NCBI RefSeq assembly: GCF_037203605.1
Contig: NZ_JBBDHC010000002.1
Coordinates: 1 to 64,000, forward strand
Source: Denitratimonas tolerans
GTDB lineage: Bacteria; Pseudomonadota; Gammaproteobacteria; Xanthomonadales; Xanthomonadaceae
Length of the DNA: 64,000 bases
Direction: 5' to 3'
Shown here: positions 28,768 to 36,875 of the stretch, one piece after another
Layout: every line of letters starts with the position of its first letter
How positions within the stretch are numbered: position 1 is the first letter of the stretch
The notes under the pieces: generated by a model
The model's database searches: none
What the model was told of the DNA's origin: nothing
What the model saw: the letters and a program-made list of their open reading frames with translations, nothing else
Translations under genes and position numbers: made by a program

Positions 28768-28926
28768 AGCACCCCACCCCTGAGAAACGCATACCGCACG
28801 ACGCGGAAACTAACAGGCCGGGACCACGGGGTCACGCCTGGCGATCACATTTTTGCGCCGGGATGAGCCGTTTGCGCACGGGATTCCGCTAGGGGTCATC
28901 GTTCCGGTCCATCAAAGGGAATCCAC

Positions 28927-29538
28927 ATGAAGCGTTTTCTCGTCCTAGTCCTCGTCAGCTCACTGGCGTGTCTTTCCGCCGGCTGCGGCAGTCCATCCGA
29001 GTCACCCGTTGAAGCCGCCGCCCCTGTCGGCATTGCTGCCTTTCCCTCGCCCGGCATGGCACCTCCGGGTATCGACGATCTACGGATCGGCATGCCCTGC
29101 GATGCAGCGCTCAACGTGGTGCGCGCCAACACCCATGGTCAGCAGGGCGGTTTCGACCGGCTTGCCGGACGCCTGCACCACCCTGTCGCCAACCTGCTCA
29201 ACATCATCCATGCACTGTGCAGCGAAGGCGAACTCGTCGAACTGCGTTTGGCCGGCCCGCCCAGCAATCACATGAACACCGGCGGCATGGCGATGGGCCA
29301 GCTTGAGGACCTGAACCGCTTTCTGGTGCAGCACCTGGGGCGGCCCACCGGCAGCGAAGCGGTATCGGTACCCACCTCGCCCCTGCCTGGCCTGCCTGCC
29401 CTTCCACTGGATAGTCGGCTGACCCACTGGGCAACGACACAGGGCTTGAACGTGAGCAGCGAACTTCGGGTGCTGCAAGGCATGGATGTCTACGCGGCGA
29501 TGACGATCCAGCGCGACAAGGCTCCGGATCAATTCTGA
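28927..29538 (+). CDS. Lipoprotein of unknown function
   Basis: 203 aa beginning MKRFLVLVLVSSLACLSAGC; the lipobox SAGC gives a lipidated Cys near residue 20, and the following Ser-Pro-rich linker suggests an envelope anchor. The globular part has two Cys (MPCDAAL, HALCSEGE), a possible disulfide, and the turn IDDLRIGMPCDAAL. The sequence FDDLRIGM-like start followed by a weak repeat resembles the opening of the middle domain of the next protein (FGLTFGMSAAAV). No family recognised. Ends QRDKAPDQF, matched by the next gene's RDKALDEF because the junction is duplicated. Confidence 0.75.
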   Translation: MKRFLVLVLVSSLACLSAGCGSPSESPVEAAAPVGIAAFPSPGMAPPGIDDLRIGMPCDAALNVVRANTHGQQGGFDRLAGRLHHPVANLLNIIHALCSEGELVELRLAGPPSNHMNTGGMAMGQLEDLNRFLVQHLGRPTGSEAVSVPTSPLPGLPALPLDSRLTHWATTQGLNVSSELRVLQGMDVYAAMTIQRDKAPDQF

Positions 29539-29619
29539 AGCGGTGCCCTGAGCCGATCCAGCAACCTTTTCCGCCAACAGCACCATCGATCCAACCAAGG
29601 GGAATCCGCATGAAACGCC
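29511..29619. repeat. Duplicated gene junction, copy 1
   Basis: 109 bp that recur at 31022-31130 with 10 mismatches and no gaps. The unit covers the last nine or so codons of the upstream gene, the whole 71-bp spacer with its ribosome site AAGGGGAA, and the first codons of the next gene. Confidence 0.9.
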
Positions 29620-31049
29620 AAGCCCGACCTGCCCGCACCCGCCTGCGGTATGCCCTGACGGCATATCTGATCTCGGCCCTTGTGCCTGCCTCTGCACAGG
29701 CCGCCGATTTGGACGCAGCAGAAGCAGCGCTTCGCGCCAACAACCATGCCGAAGTCGTGAAGCTGCTGCTGCCGGCCTACCGCAACGGCACGCTCACCGA
29801 TGCACGTGCGTTGTACGTCCTCAGCCGTGGCTGCTTCTTCCAGCGACCCACCCCGTTGCAGGCCTTGAAAAAACAGGCGTGCAACAACCAGTCCGGGCGC
29901 ATCACTTTCGCAGCGGCCGAAGCGGGCAGCGTGGATGCCATGCTCGACTTGGCCTATACGCTCGAATCCGACCTGCCGGCGATGCGCCATCCAGACTTCC
30001 CACGCCAACCGGACAGAGCGTATTTTTTCGCACTGGCCGCAGGCGAGTTCGCGAGCACCGACGAACAACGCGAGCGCGCCAGCAAAGCCATCGCCGAGAT
30101 CGGAGCCAAGCTGCCCGCCGCCACACGCGAAGCAGTGCGTGCGCAGATCGCGGCTGCCAACGCAATGCACCCGCCACCTGGAAAAGCCCAAGGCGATGCC
30201 GCCGGCGGTGTTGCTTCTGCCGGCCACGGCCCGGCCGGCGCCGCAGGTCCGTTCGGACTCACGTTCGGCATGTCCGCGGCGGCCGTTCCACTCAAGCCGG
30301 TCGCTACGGACAAGTACGGCCGCGACAGCATTGGTTCGGGCAAAAGCCACTACTCCTGCAACGACACCCTCACCTTTCCGTTCAACGGCAGCTACAACAC
30401 GAGCGACCTGTCCGGCGATCAGCGCGACAACCACCTGGCGATGCGCGAACTGTGGCTGGACGCATTGCGCCAGACCGATCCTGAGGCCGTCACGATGGCC
30501 ACCGGGATGAAAGGGGCGACCGTGCGATTCGGCGTCACCTTCGAGAGCCCTGATTCGGCACTCACGGATGTAACGATCAAGAACTACGCCACCGACTCAG
30601 GAACAACGCTGTGTCTTGGCTTCTTCAAGGATCAACTTTTCCGGGTAAAGGTGAACCTGTCGGGCAAGCGCGACCTGATCGACCCATTGGTGGAAAAGGT
30701 CAAAAAGGACTATGCCGGGGCGCGCTACGAATACTGGCCCAAACGCCCGGTCGACTCCACCCGCACCTACCTGCACCGCTGGGCCGGCCATCCGCAAGGA
30801 GTCTGGATCACGATCGAGCACGACGTGTACGAAAGGCCGCGGAACGTGGACTGGTCCAAGGCCTATGCCTTCGGCGGCACACCGCCGTCGCCTCCCAGCC
30901 CCGCCGAACTTTCCGCAGAAGCCGATTACGTCTACGCACCACTGTTTGCCCGGGCATTGGCCCATCACCGGGCGCAGAAACAGCGGACAGCCGAACAGCA
31001 GCAGACTCGGCGCACGGAACAGCGCGACAAGGCTCTGGACGAATTCTGA
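29610..31049 (+). CDS. Exported protein with Sel1-like N-terminal region
   Basis: 479 aa. A Sec signal peptide ends ASAQA near residue 31. Residues 32-180 are helical with DAAEAALRANNHAEVVKLL and AAEAGSVDAMLDLAYTLE, reminiscent of Sel1/TPR repeats. After a Gly/Ala/Pro linker a second domain starts PFGLTFGMSAAAVPLKPV and runs to about 440 with three Cys. The C-terminal 40 residues are a charged helix rich in Gln, Arg and Glu. Likely periplasmic. Follows the lipoprotein by 71 bp and shares its promoterless junction structure. Function unknown. Confidence 0.75.
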   Translation: MKRQARPARTRLRYALTAYLISALVPASAQAADLDAAEAALRANNHAEVVKLLLPAYRNGTLTDARALYVLSRGCFFQRPTPLQALKKQACNNQSGRITFAAAEAGSVDAMLDLAYTLESDLPAMRHPDFPRQPDRAYFFALAAGEFASTDEQRERASKAIAEIGAKLPAATREAVRAQIAAANAMHPPPGKAQGDAAGGVASAGHGPAGAAGPFGLTFGMSAAAVPLKPVATDKYGRDSIGSGKSHYSCNDTLTFPFNGSYNTSDLSGDQRDNHLAMRELWLDALRQTDPEAVTMATGMKGATVRFGVTFESPDSALTDVTIKNYATDSGTTLCLGFFKDQLFRVKVNLSGKRDLIDPLVEKVKKDYAGARYEYWPKRPVDSTRTYLHRWAGHPQGVWITIEHDVYERPRNVDWSKAYAFGGTPPSPPSPAELSAEADYVYAPLFARALAHHRAQKQRTAEQQQTRRTEQRDKALDEF

Positions 31050-31130
31050 AGCGGTGCCCTGAGCCGACTCACCAACCTTTTCCGCTAACAGCACCATCGA
31101 TCCAACCAAGGGGAATCCAGATGAAACACC
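31022..31130. repeat. Duplicated gene junction, copy 2
   Basis: The second copy of the 109-bp junction at 29511-29619, exactly 1,511 bp downstream, about 91 percent identical. It gives both flanking gene pairs the same spacer and translation start. Confidence 0.9.
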
Positions 31131-32047
31131 TGATGCTTGCGTTGTTCACCATCGGCCTGCTGGCCGCCTGCGGCAGCAGCGGCCCGACCCAAAGCGAAAT
31201 CCGTGCCGCGTTCGAACAAGAGATTCCGGGCCTACTGGAACTCAAGGAGTTCAAACTCGAACAGGCCCGCAATACCGGTAGCGACGAAAATCCCGTCTGG
31301 GTGGCACGCGTCATCGCCACGCTGGCGCCGCGTGAAGCCACCTACGAGATCGATACCGTGGAAGACGGCGTGCGCATCCTGAAACAGGTGCGTGCCGCCG
31401 GGGAACGCATCAACACCTATGGCACCGCACGCTCGGTGCGCAACGACAAGGGCTGGCGCCACAGCTTCCAGTACGACGGCAGCACCGACCCGGCTCTGGG
31501 CCGCCCGCTCAGCGAGTACGGCGCCGGCGCGCTGGTCGCCGGCACGCCGGAGGCCGATGCATTGCTGGCCGAAATCAAGCGCAAGCGCGAGGAAGCCCGG
31601 ATTGCCGAGGAGACGCGGCTGGCCGAGGAGGCAGCGGAGCGGAAGCGCAACGAGGAAGCGGAGGCAGCCAAGCGCAAGCGGATCGAGGAGGCGGTTGCGA
31701 AGTATCGCGCTGAATTCGCTCCGGAATCGTTGAGTCGCTTCCAGTACGGCTGTGACCGCGGACACATCGGCAAAAGTTACCACTATCTAGTGCAGGACGC
31801 TTCCCCCGAAGGGGGCGGGGAATGCAGGGGAACCGACGCATACATGCCAAACAGCAATTTTGTGAGATGCATCGTGCACGCGGGAGTACTGGCGCGAGGG
31901 GAGTCGGGCGTGGTGAAAGTGACAATCGGAGGATCACAACGTCACTTCGTCGGTTCACCACGGAACGGAATCAACTCCGTATCTGCCGGAGATGCCTATT
32001 GCTCCTATCAGGTCGAATTGGCAGAAAAGTTGCGAGTAACGGACTGA
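31121..32047 (+). CDS. Lipoprotein with coiled coil and LCCL-like domain
   Basis: 308 aa from the ATG at 31121 with AAGGGGAA upstream. Lipobox LLAAC puts the lipidated Cys at 17. Residues 25-145 form a compact domain; residues 148-196 are a highly charged helix of Glu, Lys, Arg and Ala that should form a coiled coil. Residues about 203-300 match the LCCL pattern: GECRGTDAYMPNSNFVRC, then IVHAGVL, then GSPRNGINSVS and a final Cys. LCCL domains occur mainly in secreted eukaryotic proteins and in some bacterial envelope proteins. Function unknown. Last of three consecutive exported-protein genes. Confidence 0.8.
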   Translation: MKHLMLALFTIGLLAACGSSGPTQSEIRAAFEQEIPGLLELKEFKLEQARNTGSDENPVWVARVIATLAPREATYEIDTVEDGVRILKQVRAAGERINTYGTARSVRNDKGWRHSFQYDGSTDPALGRPLSEYGAGALVAGTPEADALLAEIKRKREEARIAEETRLAEEAAERKRNEEAEAAKRKRIEEAVAKYRAEFAPESLSRFQYGCDRGHIGKSYHYLVQDASPEGGGECRGTDAYMPNSNFVRCIVHAGVLARGESGVVKVTIGGSQRHFVGSPRNGINSVSAGDAYCSYQVELAEKLRVTD

Positions 32048-32091
32048 ACCGCACATCATTCGCAGCCCGGTCACCATCACCCACTGTTCGA

Positions 32092-32271
32092 CCTGATTAG
32101 CCCCACCTCTCAGCCGGCGCCATGGCGGAAAATGGCTCTAGCTCATCATTCCCGCGTGTTCTTGGCGGGAATCCAGTGACTTGGCTTGTGCTGTTTGCCT
32201 GGCCATGGCGCAAAAGGGGCTGGATTCCCGCCTCCGCGGGAATGACTGGCTGAGGGATAGGGCTAATCAGG
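32092..32271. mobile_element. MITE-like element with nested inverted repeats
   Basis: 180 bp bounded by 24-bp inverted repeats (32092-32115 and 32248-32271) that agree at 21 of 24 positions, beginning CCTGATTAGCCC. Inside are two inverted blocks containing CATTCCCGCG...GGCGGGAATCCAG (32147-32176) and CTGGATTCCCGCC...CGCGGGAATGA (32219-32244), each itself a hairpin. It has no coding capacity. It lies in the 243-bp gap between the LCCL lipoprotein and the DUF1566 genes, ending 19 bp before the next start codon. The CATTCCCGCG motif is a widespread dispersed repeat in related genomes. Confidence 0.7.
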
Positions 32272-32290
32272 CTGCTCGAACATATCTCCA

Positions 32291-33205
32291 ATGAACAAAG
32301 CAGCAGTTATTCCCATGATCCATATTTCCCGCACCACCCCTCCCCACGCGGCGCATATCCGCCGCGCAGGCCCGATGCTGGCATTGCCGCTGGCGCTGGC
32401 ACTCGCCGCACCTCCGACAGCCTTCGCGCAGGCCACCCCGCTGTTCACCGATGGTTTCGAATCCGAGCAACTCGGCGGCGGCGCCAGCGGCAACGACTTC
32501 ATCAACGACAGCGGCGTGGGCTGGTGTGCCACCGCATCGGCCATCAACCTGCCCTGCCCGCAACCGGGCTGGCCTCAGCAGGATGGCGAACGCGGGCGCG
32601 ATGCGCTGGCTGCCGCCGGCAGCCTGCCGAAAATCGGCGGCGGGCGCGCTGGTTTTGATTTCACCAAAGTTTCGTCCCAGGGCGTGATGCTGCCGGCCAG
32701 CGCCACACAGTGGGCCTGCGTCCATGATGAAGTCACCGGGCTGACATGGGAGCTCAAGCACGACGGCGGTGGCGGCGCACGGGATTACCGCAACCGGTTT
32801 TCCTGGTACGACCCCAACCCCGCTACCAACGGCGGTAGCACGGGTAGTCCAGGAGGCACCTCCACCTGCAACAACAGCCTCAATGGCGCCGCCTGCAATA
32901 CCTACGAATACGTGAAGTACATCAATGCCGTGGGCCTGTGTGGTGAGAATGACTGGCGTATTCCCACCCGGCGCGAACTGCTGTCCATCGTGGATCGCGG
33001 CGCGTATTCCCCACGTGTGGATACGGACTACTTCAAGCCATTCTTCGTCAACTCCCTTCAAGGCCCTTACAGCTACTGGACCGCGACGCCGGCCGCCAAT
33101 GGCCAAGGTGCCTGGTGGGTCAACTTCTCCAACACTGGCGTATCCAACGCCACCAACGCCTCGCTGAACTGGATCATGCTCGTACGTGGAGGGGCCAACC
33201 AATGA
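32291..33205 (+). CDS. Exported DUF1566 (Lcl-like) protein
   Basis: 304 aa with a long N-region and a hydrophobic core ALPLALALAAPPTAFAQA, so a Sec signal peptide cut near residue 47; a start at the ATG at 32315 is also possible. The mature N-terminus is ATPLFTDGFESE. The DUF1566 signature is plain: DEVTGLTWELK, GENDWRIPTRRELLSIVD and YSYWTATPA. Such domains occur in secreted adhesin-like or fimbrial accessory proteins. Its stop overlaps the start of the next DUF1566 gene (ATGA), so the two are made together. Confidence 0.85.
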   Translation: MNKAAVIPMIHISRTTPPHAAHIRRAGPMLALPLALALAAPPTAFAQATPLFTDGFESEQLGGGASGNDFINDSGVGWCATASAINLPCPQPGWPQQDGERGRDALAAAGSLPKIGGGRAGFDFTKVSSQGVMLPASATQWACVHDEVTGLTWELKHDGGGGARDYRNRFSWYDPNPATNGGSTGSPGGTSTCNNSLNGAACNTYEYVKYINAVGLCGENDWRIPTRRELLSIVDRGAYSPRVDTDYFKPFFVNSLQGPYSYWTATPAANGQGAWWVNFSNTGVSNATNASLNWIMLVRGGANQ

Positions 33206-34377
33206 AACGTTCCCTGTTCCTGCCCTGCGTGATTGCCCTGGCGTTGTCACTTCCCGGCCCGACCCAGGCGGCCTGCAACCCCAACCTCACGCGCGAAACC
33301 CCGGATTCGGATTTCGTCGTCAATGCAGGCGGCCATACCGTCACCCACACCCGCACTGGCCTGACCTGGCGGCGCTGCCAGCTCGGCATGGCGTGGAATG
33401 GCAGCACCTGTTCGGGCACTGCGCAGAGCATGATCTGGCAAAGCGCCTTGTTGGCGGTGCAGGCGATCAACGACGGCACCGGCCTGGACGGACACCGCGA
33501 CTGGCGGATGCCGGACCTGAACGAGCTGATGACCCTGGTCGATCACGCCTGCTACGACCCTGCGATCAACACCAATCGCTTTCCCAACACCGCCTACCCT
33601 TCGGCGCATATCGCCAAGTACTGGTCCTCCACCCCGGACGGCAGCGTCGGCCGGGCGTGGAGCGTGGATTTCCAGTTCGGCATGATCGTGGCCGAAACCA
33701 TGGCCGGCACCTCGCTGCGCGCAAGACCGGTGCGCGGCACGCTGCGGGATACGCCCGGCACGCCCCCACCCGCGTTGCCTTCCTTCGTGGATAACTTCGA
33801 CACGCTGGAAGGTACCCACGCCAACCAGTGGATCACCGGCAATTTCAGCGAGCCGGAGGGCGCGCGCACCTGGTGGCTGTTCGACAATTCCTATTTCGAC
33901 GCCCAGGCCGGCGCACCGGAAAGCTTTGTCAGTACCACGTTCGAGGCCACCGGTGACAACGGCACCATCAGCGACTGGCTGGCCACGCCTTTGCTGGAAT
34001 TCCGCAGCGGCTCCTCGCTGAGCTTCTACACCCGCACCGTAACCGGCGCCTATTACGCCGACCGGCTCCAGGTACGGCTGTGCACCGGCGAACCCTGCAA
34101 CAGCGCCGGGCCTGGAGCGCTGGGTGTCGGAGGATTCACCACGCTGCTGCTGGACATCAATCCGAACCTGCTCTCTGGTCCGGATGGCAGCGGCGTCAAC
34201 GGCTATCCCGATACCTGGACCCGCTTCCAACTCGGCGCAGCACAAGGCATTCCGAGCAGCGGTCGCGGGCGCATCGCGTTCCGCTATTTCGTACCGGATG
34301 CCGGCGCCTATGGCCTCCACTCGCATGCCATCGGACTGGACACCGTACGGATCGAAGCCACGCCGATCCTGGACTGA
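33202..34377 (+). CDS. Exported DUF1566 plus choice-of-anchor-J-like protein
   Basis: 391 aa from the ATG at 33202. A signal peptide ends PTQA near residue 23. Residues 30-180 are a second DUF1566 domain (TRTGLTWRRCQLG, GHRDWRMPDLNELMTLVD, AKYWSSTPDG). After a Pro linker, residues 193-391 resemble the cleaved-adhesin/choice-of-anchor J domain: FVDNFDTLEG, WWLFDNSYFD, SDWLATPLLEF, SLSFYTRT and AYYADRLQVRL. This beta-sandwich is usual in surface or secreted proteins. Overlaps the preceding gene by 4 bp. Likely a secreted partner of it; ligand unknown. Confidence 0.83.
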   Translation: MKRSLFLPCVIALALSLPGPTQAACNPNLTRETPDSDFVVNAGGHTVTHTRTGLTWRRCQLGMAWNGSTCSGTAQSMIWQSALLAVQAINDGTGLDGHRDWRMPDLNELMTLVDHACYDPAINTNRFPNTAYPSAHIAKYWSSTPDGSVGRAWSVDFQFGMIVAETMAGTSLRARPVRGTLRDTPGTPPPALPSFVDNFDTLEGTHANQWITGNFSEPEGARTWWLFDNSYFDAQAGAPESFVSTTFEATGDNGTISDWLATPLLEFRSGSSLSFYTRTVTGAYYADRLQVRLCTGEPCNSAGPGALGVGGFTTLLLDINPNLLSGPDGSGVNGYPDTWTRFQLGAAQGIPSSGRGRIAFRYFVPDAGAYGLHSHAIGLDTVRIEATPILD

Positions 34378-34410
34378 CGACACTCCGCATCGAGTAACGG
34401 TGCGGAGGGC

Positions 34411-34616
34411 GGATTCAACCCTGAAGTGCAATTTCCTTGAACCGAGGCGGGCCAGGTGCCGTAGGCTGGGCCGCTCCACGACCAAGCGAAGCTGCCATGT
34501 CCTATCGACACCTGACCCAGGAAGAACGCTACCAGATCGCCGCCCTGCTGCGTGCAGGATTCTCCAATGTCGCCATCGCCCGACAGCTTGGCCGCCACCC
34601 CAGCACCATCGGCCGG
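34411..34616 (+). mobile_element. IS30-family element, 5' remnant
   Basis: The ATG at 34497 opens 40 codons beginning MSYRHLTQEERYQIAALLRA and ending RHPSTIGR, the N-terminal helix-turn-helix of IS30-family transposases. Identity stops sharply at 34616, where a different element begins. The sequence GGATTCAACCCTGAAGTGCA at 34411-34430 looks like the terminal repeat region of such an element. Catalytic DDE domain absent. Confidence 0.85.
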
Positions 34617-35026
34617 GCCGATGGCTTCCGGCTTGCTGGCGAACAGGGAGCGCAGCGGGTACGGAAAGCTCAGCACCCATTGCCGCACCGGGCACGGGCC
34701 GAACACTTCTTCCACCAGATGCCGCGCGGATTCGGCCATGCGCCGCGCGCCGCAACTGGGGCAGAAGCCGCGTCGCTTGCAACTGAACGCGACGAGGCGC
34801 TCGGCGTGGCAGTGTTCGCACACCACACGTACGAAGCCGCGTTCGAGCACGCTCGCAACGCAAATACGCATCGAACTCCTCTCGCACATGCATCGGCGGT
34901 ATGCGGCCTTCGCAAGGCGGGCGCGTGGTCGCGCACCAGCCCGTAAAGGCGCGTGTGTTCGGGAACGTGGCGTGCGTGGCGCGGCGATGCGGACGCCGCG
35001 CGCAATGGCGGGGCAGTGCGCGACAT
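34617..35026 (-). pseudogene. IS91-family transposase, 5' fragment with frameshifts
   Basis: Reading on the minus strand from 35026 gives RHARHVPEHTRLYGLVRDH, then in another frame HVREEFDAYLRC, then in a third CEHCHAERLVAFSCKRRGF followed by CPSCGARRMAESARHLVEE and VRQWVLSFPYPLRSLFASK. That is the zinc-binding N-terminal part of IS91-type transposases, spread over three frames by at least two frameshifts. The coding ends at 34617 against the IS30 remnant, so the catalytic tyrosine region is lost. Confidence 0.85.
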
Positions 35027-35128
35027 GGCAACGCGCAGTGTTTGCGGCCGTCAGCGCGCACGGCATCGGCGTTCGCCGCAACGTGGGCTGGGAAATTTCC
35101 CGCTGATCGAACCAGGTACCCCTGCCCG

Positions 35129-35182
35129 CTATGCGGCAAGCGCGGCGCCCCCCATCGCCTTGAGCAGGTCACGTCGATCCAC
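35129..35182 (-). pseudogene. Remnant of a Tat-exported protein gene
   Basis: A GTG at 35180-35182, preceded at the right spacing by GGAGG (35189-35193), opens 17 codons reading MDRRDLLKAMGGAALAA and then TAG. This is a textbook Tat signal start (RRDLLK plus a hydrophobic Ala/Gly run), but nothing follows. The flanks 35027-35128 and 35183-35283 show no gene. Probably the stump of a gene removed with the neighbouring IS activity. Confidence 0.55.
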
Positions 35183-35283
35183 GGCATACCTCCGGCGGGA
35201 AAACGGGAGCGCGGATTCCAGGCCGCACCCGCAGGCCGCAATAGGCCCAACGGGCGCGATGCCCGATCAGCGGCGCGCTGGCT

Positions 35284-36252
35284 TCAGACGAAGAGTTCGC
35301 GCCAGCGCACCAGGCGCTCGGCAATCTGCAGCTCGTCGCGCAGCGGGCCATCGAGCGCGTTGAGCGCGCGGGTCGCGCCGTCGAACCAGGCTCCCAGCTC
35401 CGCAATGCCCACGGTTCGCGGCAGATCGGCCAGCGGATCGGAAAGCGGGCCGCCGGCGCGCTGCGCCAGGTGGTCGCGCACCAGCTCGCCGGCAAAGCGC
35501 AGCCGCAGCGCCGGACGATCGCTCGCCCAGGCCGATGAAAGCTCTGCCGCGCCGGCGCGTCCCGCGGCCAGCTCCACCAGCTCCCGGGCCACCGCGCGCC
35601 GCAGCGCCAGGGCATCGCCGGCGAGATACTCCTGCGCCAGGCCGGGATTGCCCTGCGCGGCATCCAGCGCCTCGCGCGCGGGGCGCGCGTCGTGGCCATG
35701 CGCCGCCAGCCAGCCCAGCGCCTCCTCGCGCGCGGGCAGATCCAGGCGCAGCAGCTGGCAGCGGCTGCGGATCGTGGCGGGAAGACGCTGTGGCTGATCG
35801 GCAACGAGGATCAGGTAACGCCCGGCCGCCGGCTCTTCCAGGGTCTTGAGCAAGGCGTTGAAGGCGCTGCGGTTCATGGCCTCGGCCGGATGGATCAAGG
35901 CCACCTGCGCGGCCGCGATCTGCGGCGTGAGCGCCAGCTTCTCGCCCAGCCGCCGGACCTGTCCGATCAGGATTTCCTTGCGCAGCTCGCCCTTGTCGTT
36001 GGGCTCGAAGGTTTCCTCGATGAGATCGGGGTGGGTGCCCGCAGCGACCAGCGCGCAGCCGCGGCACTGGCCGCAGGCGTGACCGTCATGGGGCGAGGCG
36101 CACAGCAGGCGGCGCGCCAGCGCGCGAACCAGGGCACGCTTGCCCAGCCCTGCGGGACCACCAACCAGGAGCGCGTGCGGCAGCCGACCGGCGTCCAGCG
36201 CCGCCATCGCCTGCGCCCAGGCACGCGCCTGCCAGGGCGAAAAGCCGGTCAT
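35284..36252 (-). CDS. holB: DNA polymerase III delta prime subunit
   Basis: Clamp-loader subunit. 322 aa from the ATG at 36250-36252 (MTGFSPWQARAW). AAA+ features are a modified P-loop LVGGPAGLGKRAL, a zinc module with CGQCRGC, and sensor LLKTLEEPAAGRYLILVADQ with RLPATIRSRCQLL. Overlaps tmk by 4 bp. Last gene of the fab-tmk operon; pilZ, often next in relatives, is replaced by the IS-rich patch. Confidence 0.95.
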   Translation of the reverse strand: MTGFSPWQARAWAQAMAALDAGRLPHALLVGGPAGLGKRALVRALARRLLCASPHDGHACGQCRGCALVAAGTHPDLIEETFEPNDKGELRKEILIGQVRRLGEKLALTPQIAAAQVALIHPAEAMNRSAFNALLKTLEEPAAGRYLILVADQPQRLPATIRSRCQLLRLDLPAREEALGWLAAHGHDARPAREALDAAQGNPGLAQEYLAGDALALRRAVARELVELAAGRAGAAELSSAWASDRPALRLRFAGELVRDHLAQRAGGPLSDPLADLPRTVGIAELGAWFDGATRALNALDGPLRDELQIAERLVRWRELFV

Positions 36253-36875
36253 GGGCGCGCCTCGAAGTGCGCGTCCAGCGCGGTACCGAGCGCGACGAGC
36301 ACCTCGTCCAGCGGCCGCGAGGCGTCGATCACGCGCCAGCGCGCCGGCTCCTGCGCCGCGCGCTGCCGGTAGGCCGCGCGCACGCGCTCGAAGAACTCGG
36401 TGCGCTCGGCTTCGATGCGATCTGTGGGGCCACGCCCGCGCGCGCGCGCCAGGCCCTGGTCGACCGGAAGATCGAGCAGCAGGGTGAGGTCGGGCCTGAT
36501 GCCGCAGGCCCAGCGCTCCAGTTCGGCGATGCGGCCGGCGTCGATGCCGCGCCCGCCGCCCTGATAGGCGAAGCTGGCGTCTGTGAAGCGGTCGCTCAGC
36601 ACCACCGCGCCGCGCGCCAGCGCAGGTCCGATCACCTCGCGCACGAGTTGGGCGCGCGCGGCGAACATCAGCAGCAGTTCGGTTTCCGCGCACAGGCCGG
36701 CGTGACCCGGATTCAGCACGACGCGGCGGATCGCTTCGCCGGCTTCGGTACCGCCCGGCTCGCGTACCTGCAGCAGTTCCACCCCGCGCGCGGCGATGCG
36801 CCCGGCCAGGAAGGCCATGGCGGTCGACTTGCCCGCGCCCTCGCCGCCTTCCAGCGTGATCAGCCGCCCGGTCAC
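36249..36875 (-). CDS. tmk: Thymidylate kinase
   Basis: Phosphorylates dTMP to dTDP. 208 aa. P-loop LEGGEGAGKST at residues 7-17, the DRx motif LSDRFTDASFAYQGGGRG in the middle, and a LID region RARGRGPTDRIEAE. Overlaps mltG and holB by 4 bp each, so the three are translationally coupled. Confidence 0.97.
   Translation of the reverse strand: MTGRLITLEGGEGAGKSTAMAFLAGRIAARGVELLQVREPGGTEAGEAIRRVVLNPGHAGLCAETELLLMFAARAQLVREVIGPALARGAVVLSDRFTDASFAYQGGGRGIDAGRIAELERWACGIRPDLTLLLDLPVDQGLARARGRGPTDRIEAERTEFFERVRAAYRQRAAQEPARWRVIDASRPLDEVLVALGTALDAHFEARP

Noticed and set aside
28927..34377. Prophage or integrated plasmid
   Set aside because: No integrase, structural, replication or partition gene; only transposase fragments at one side.
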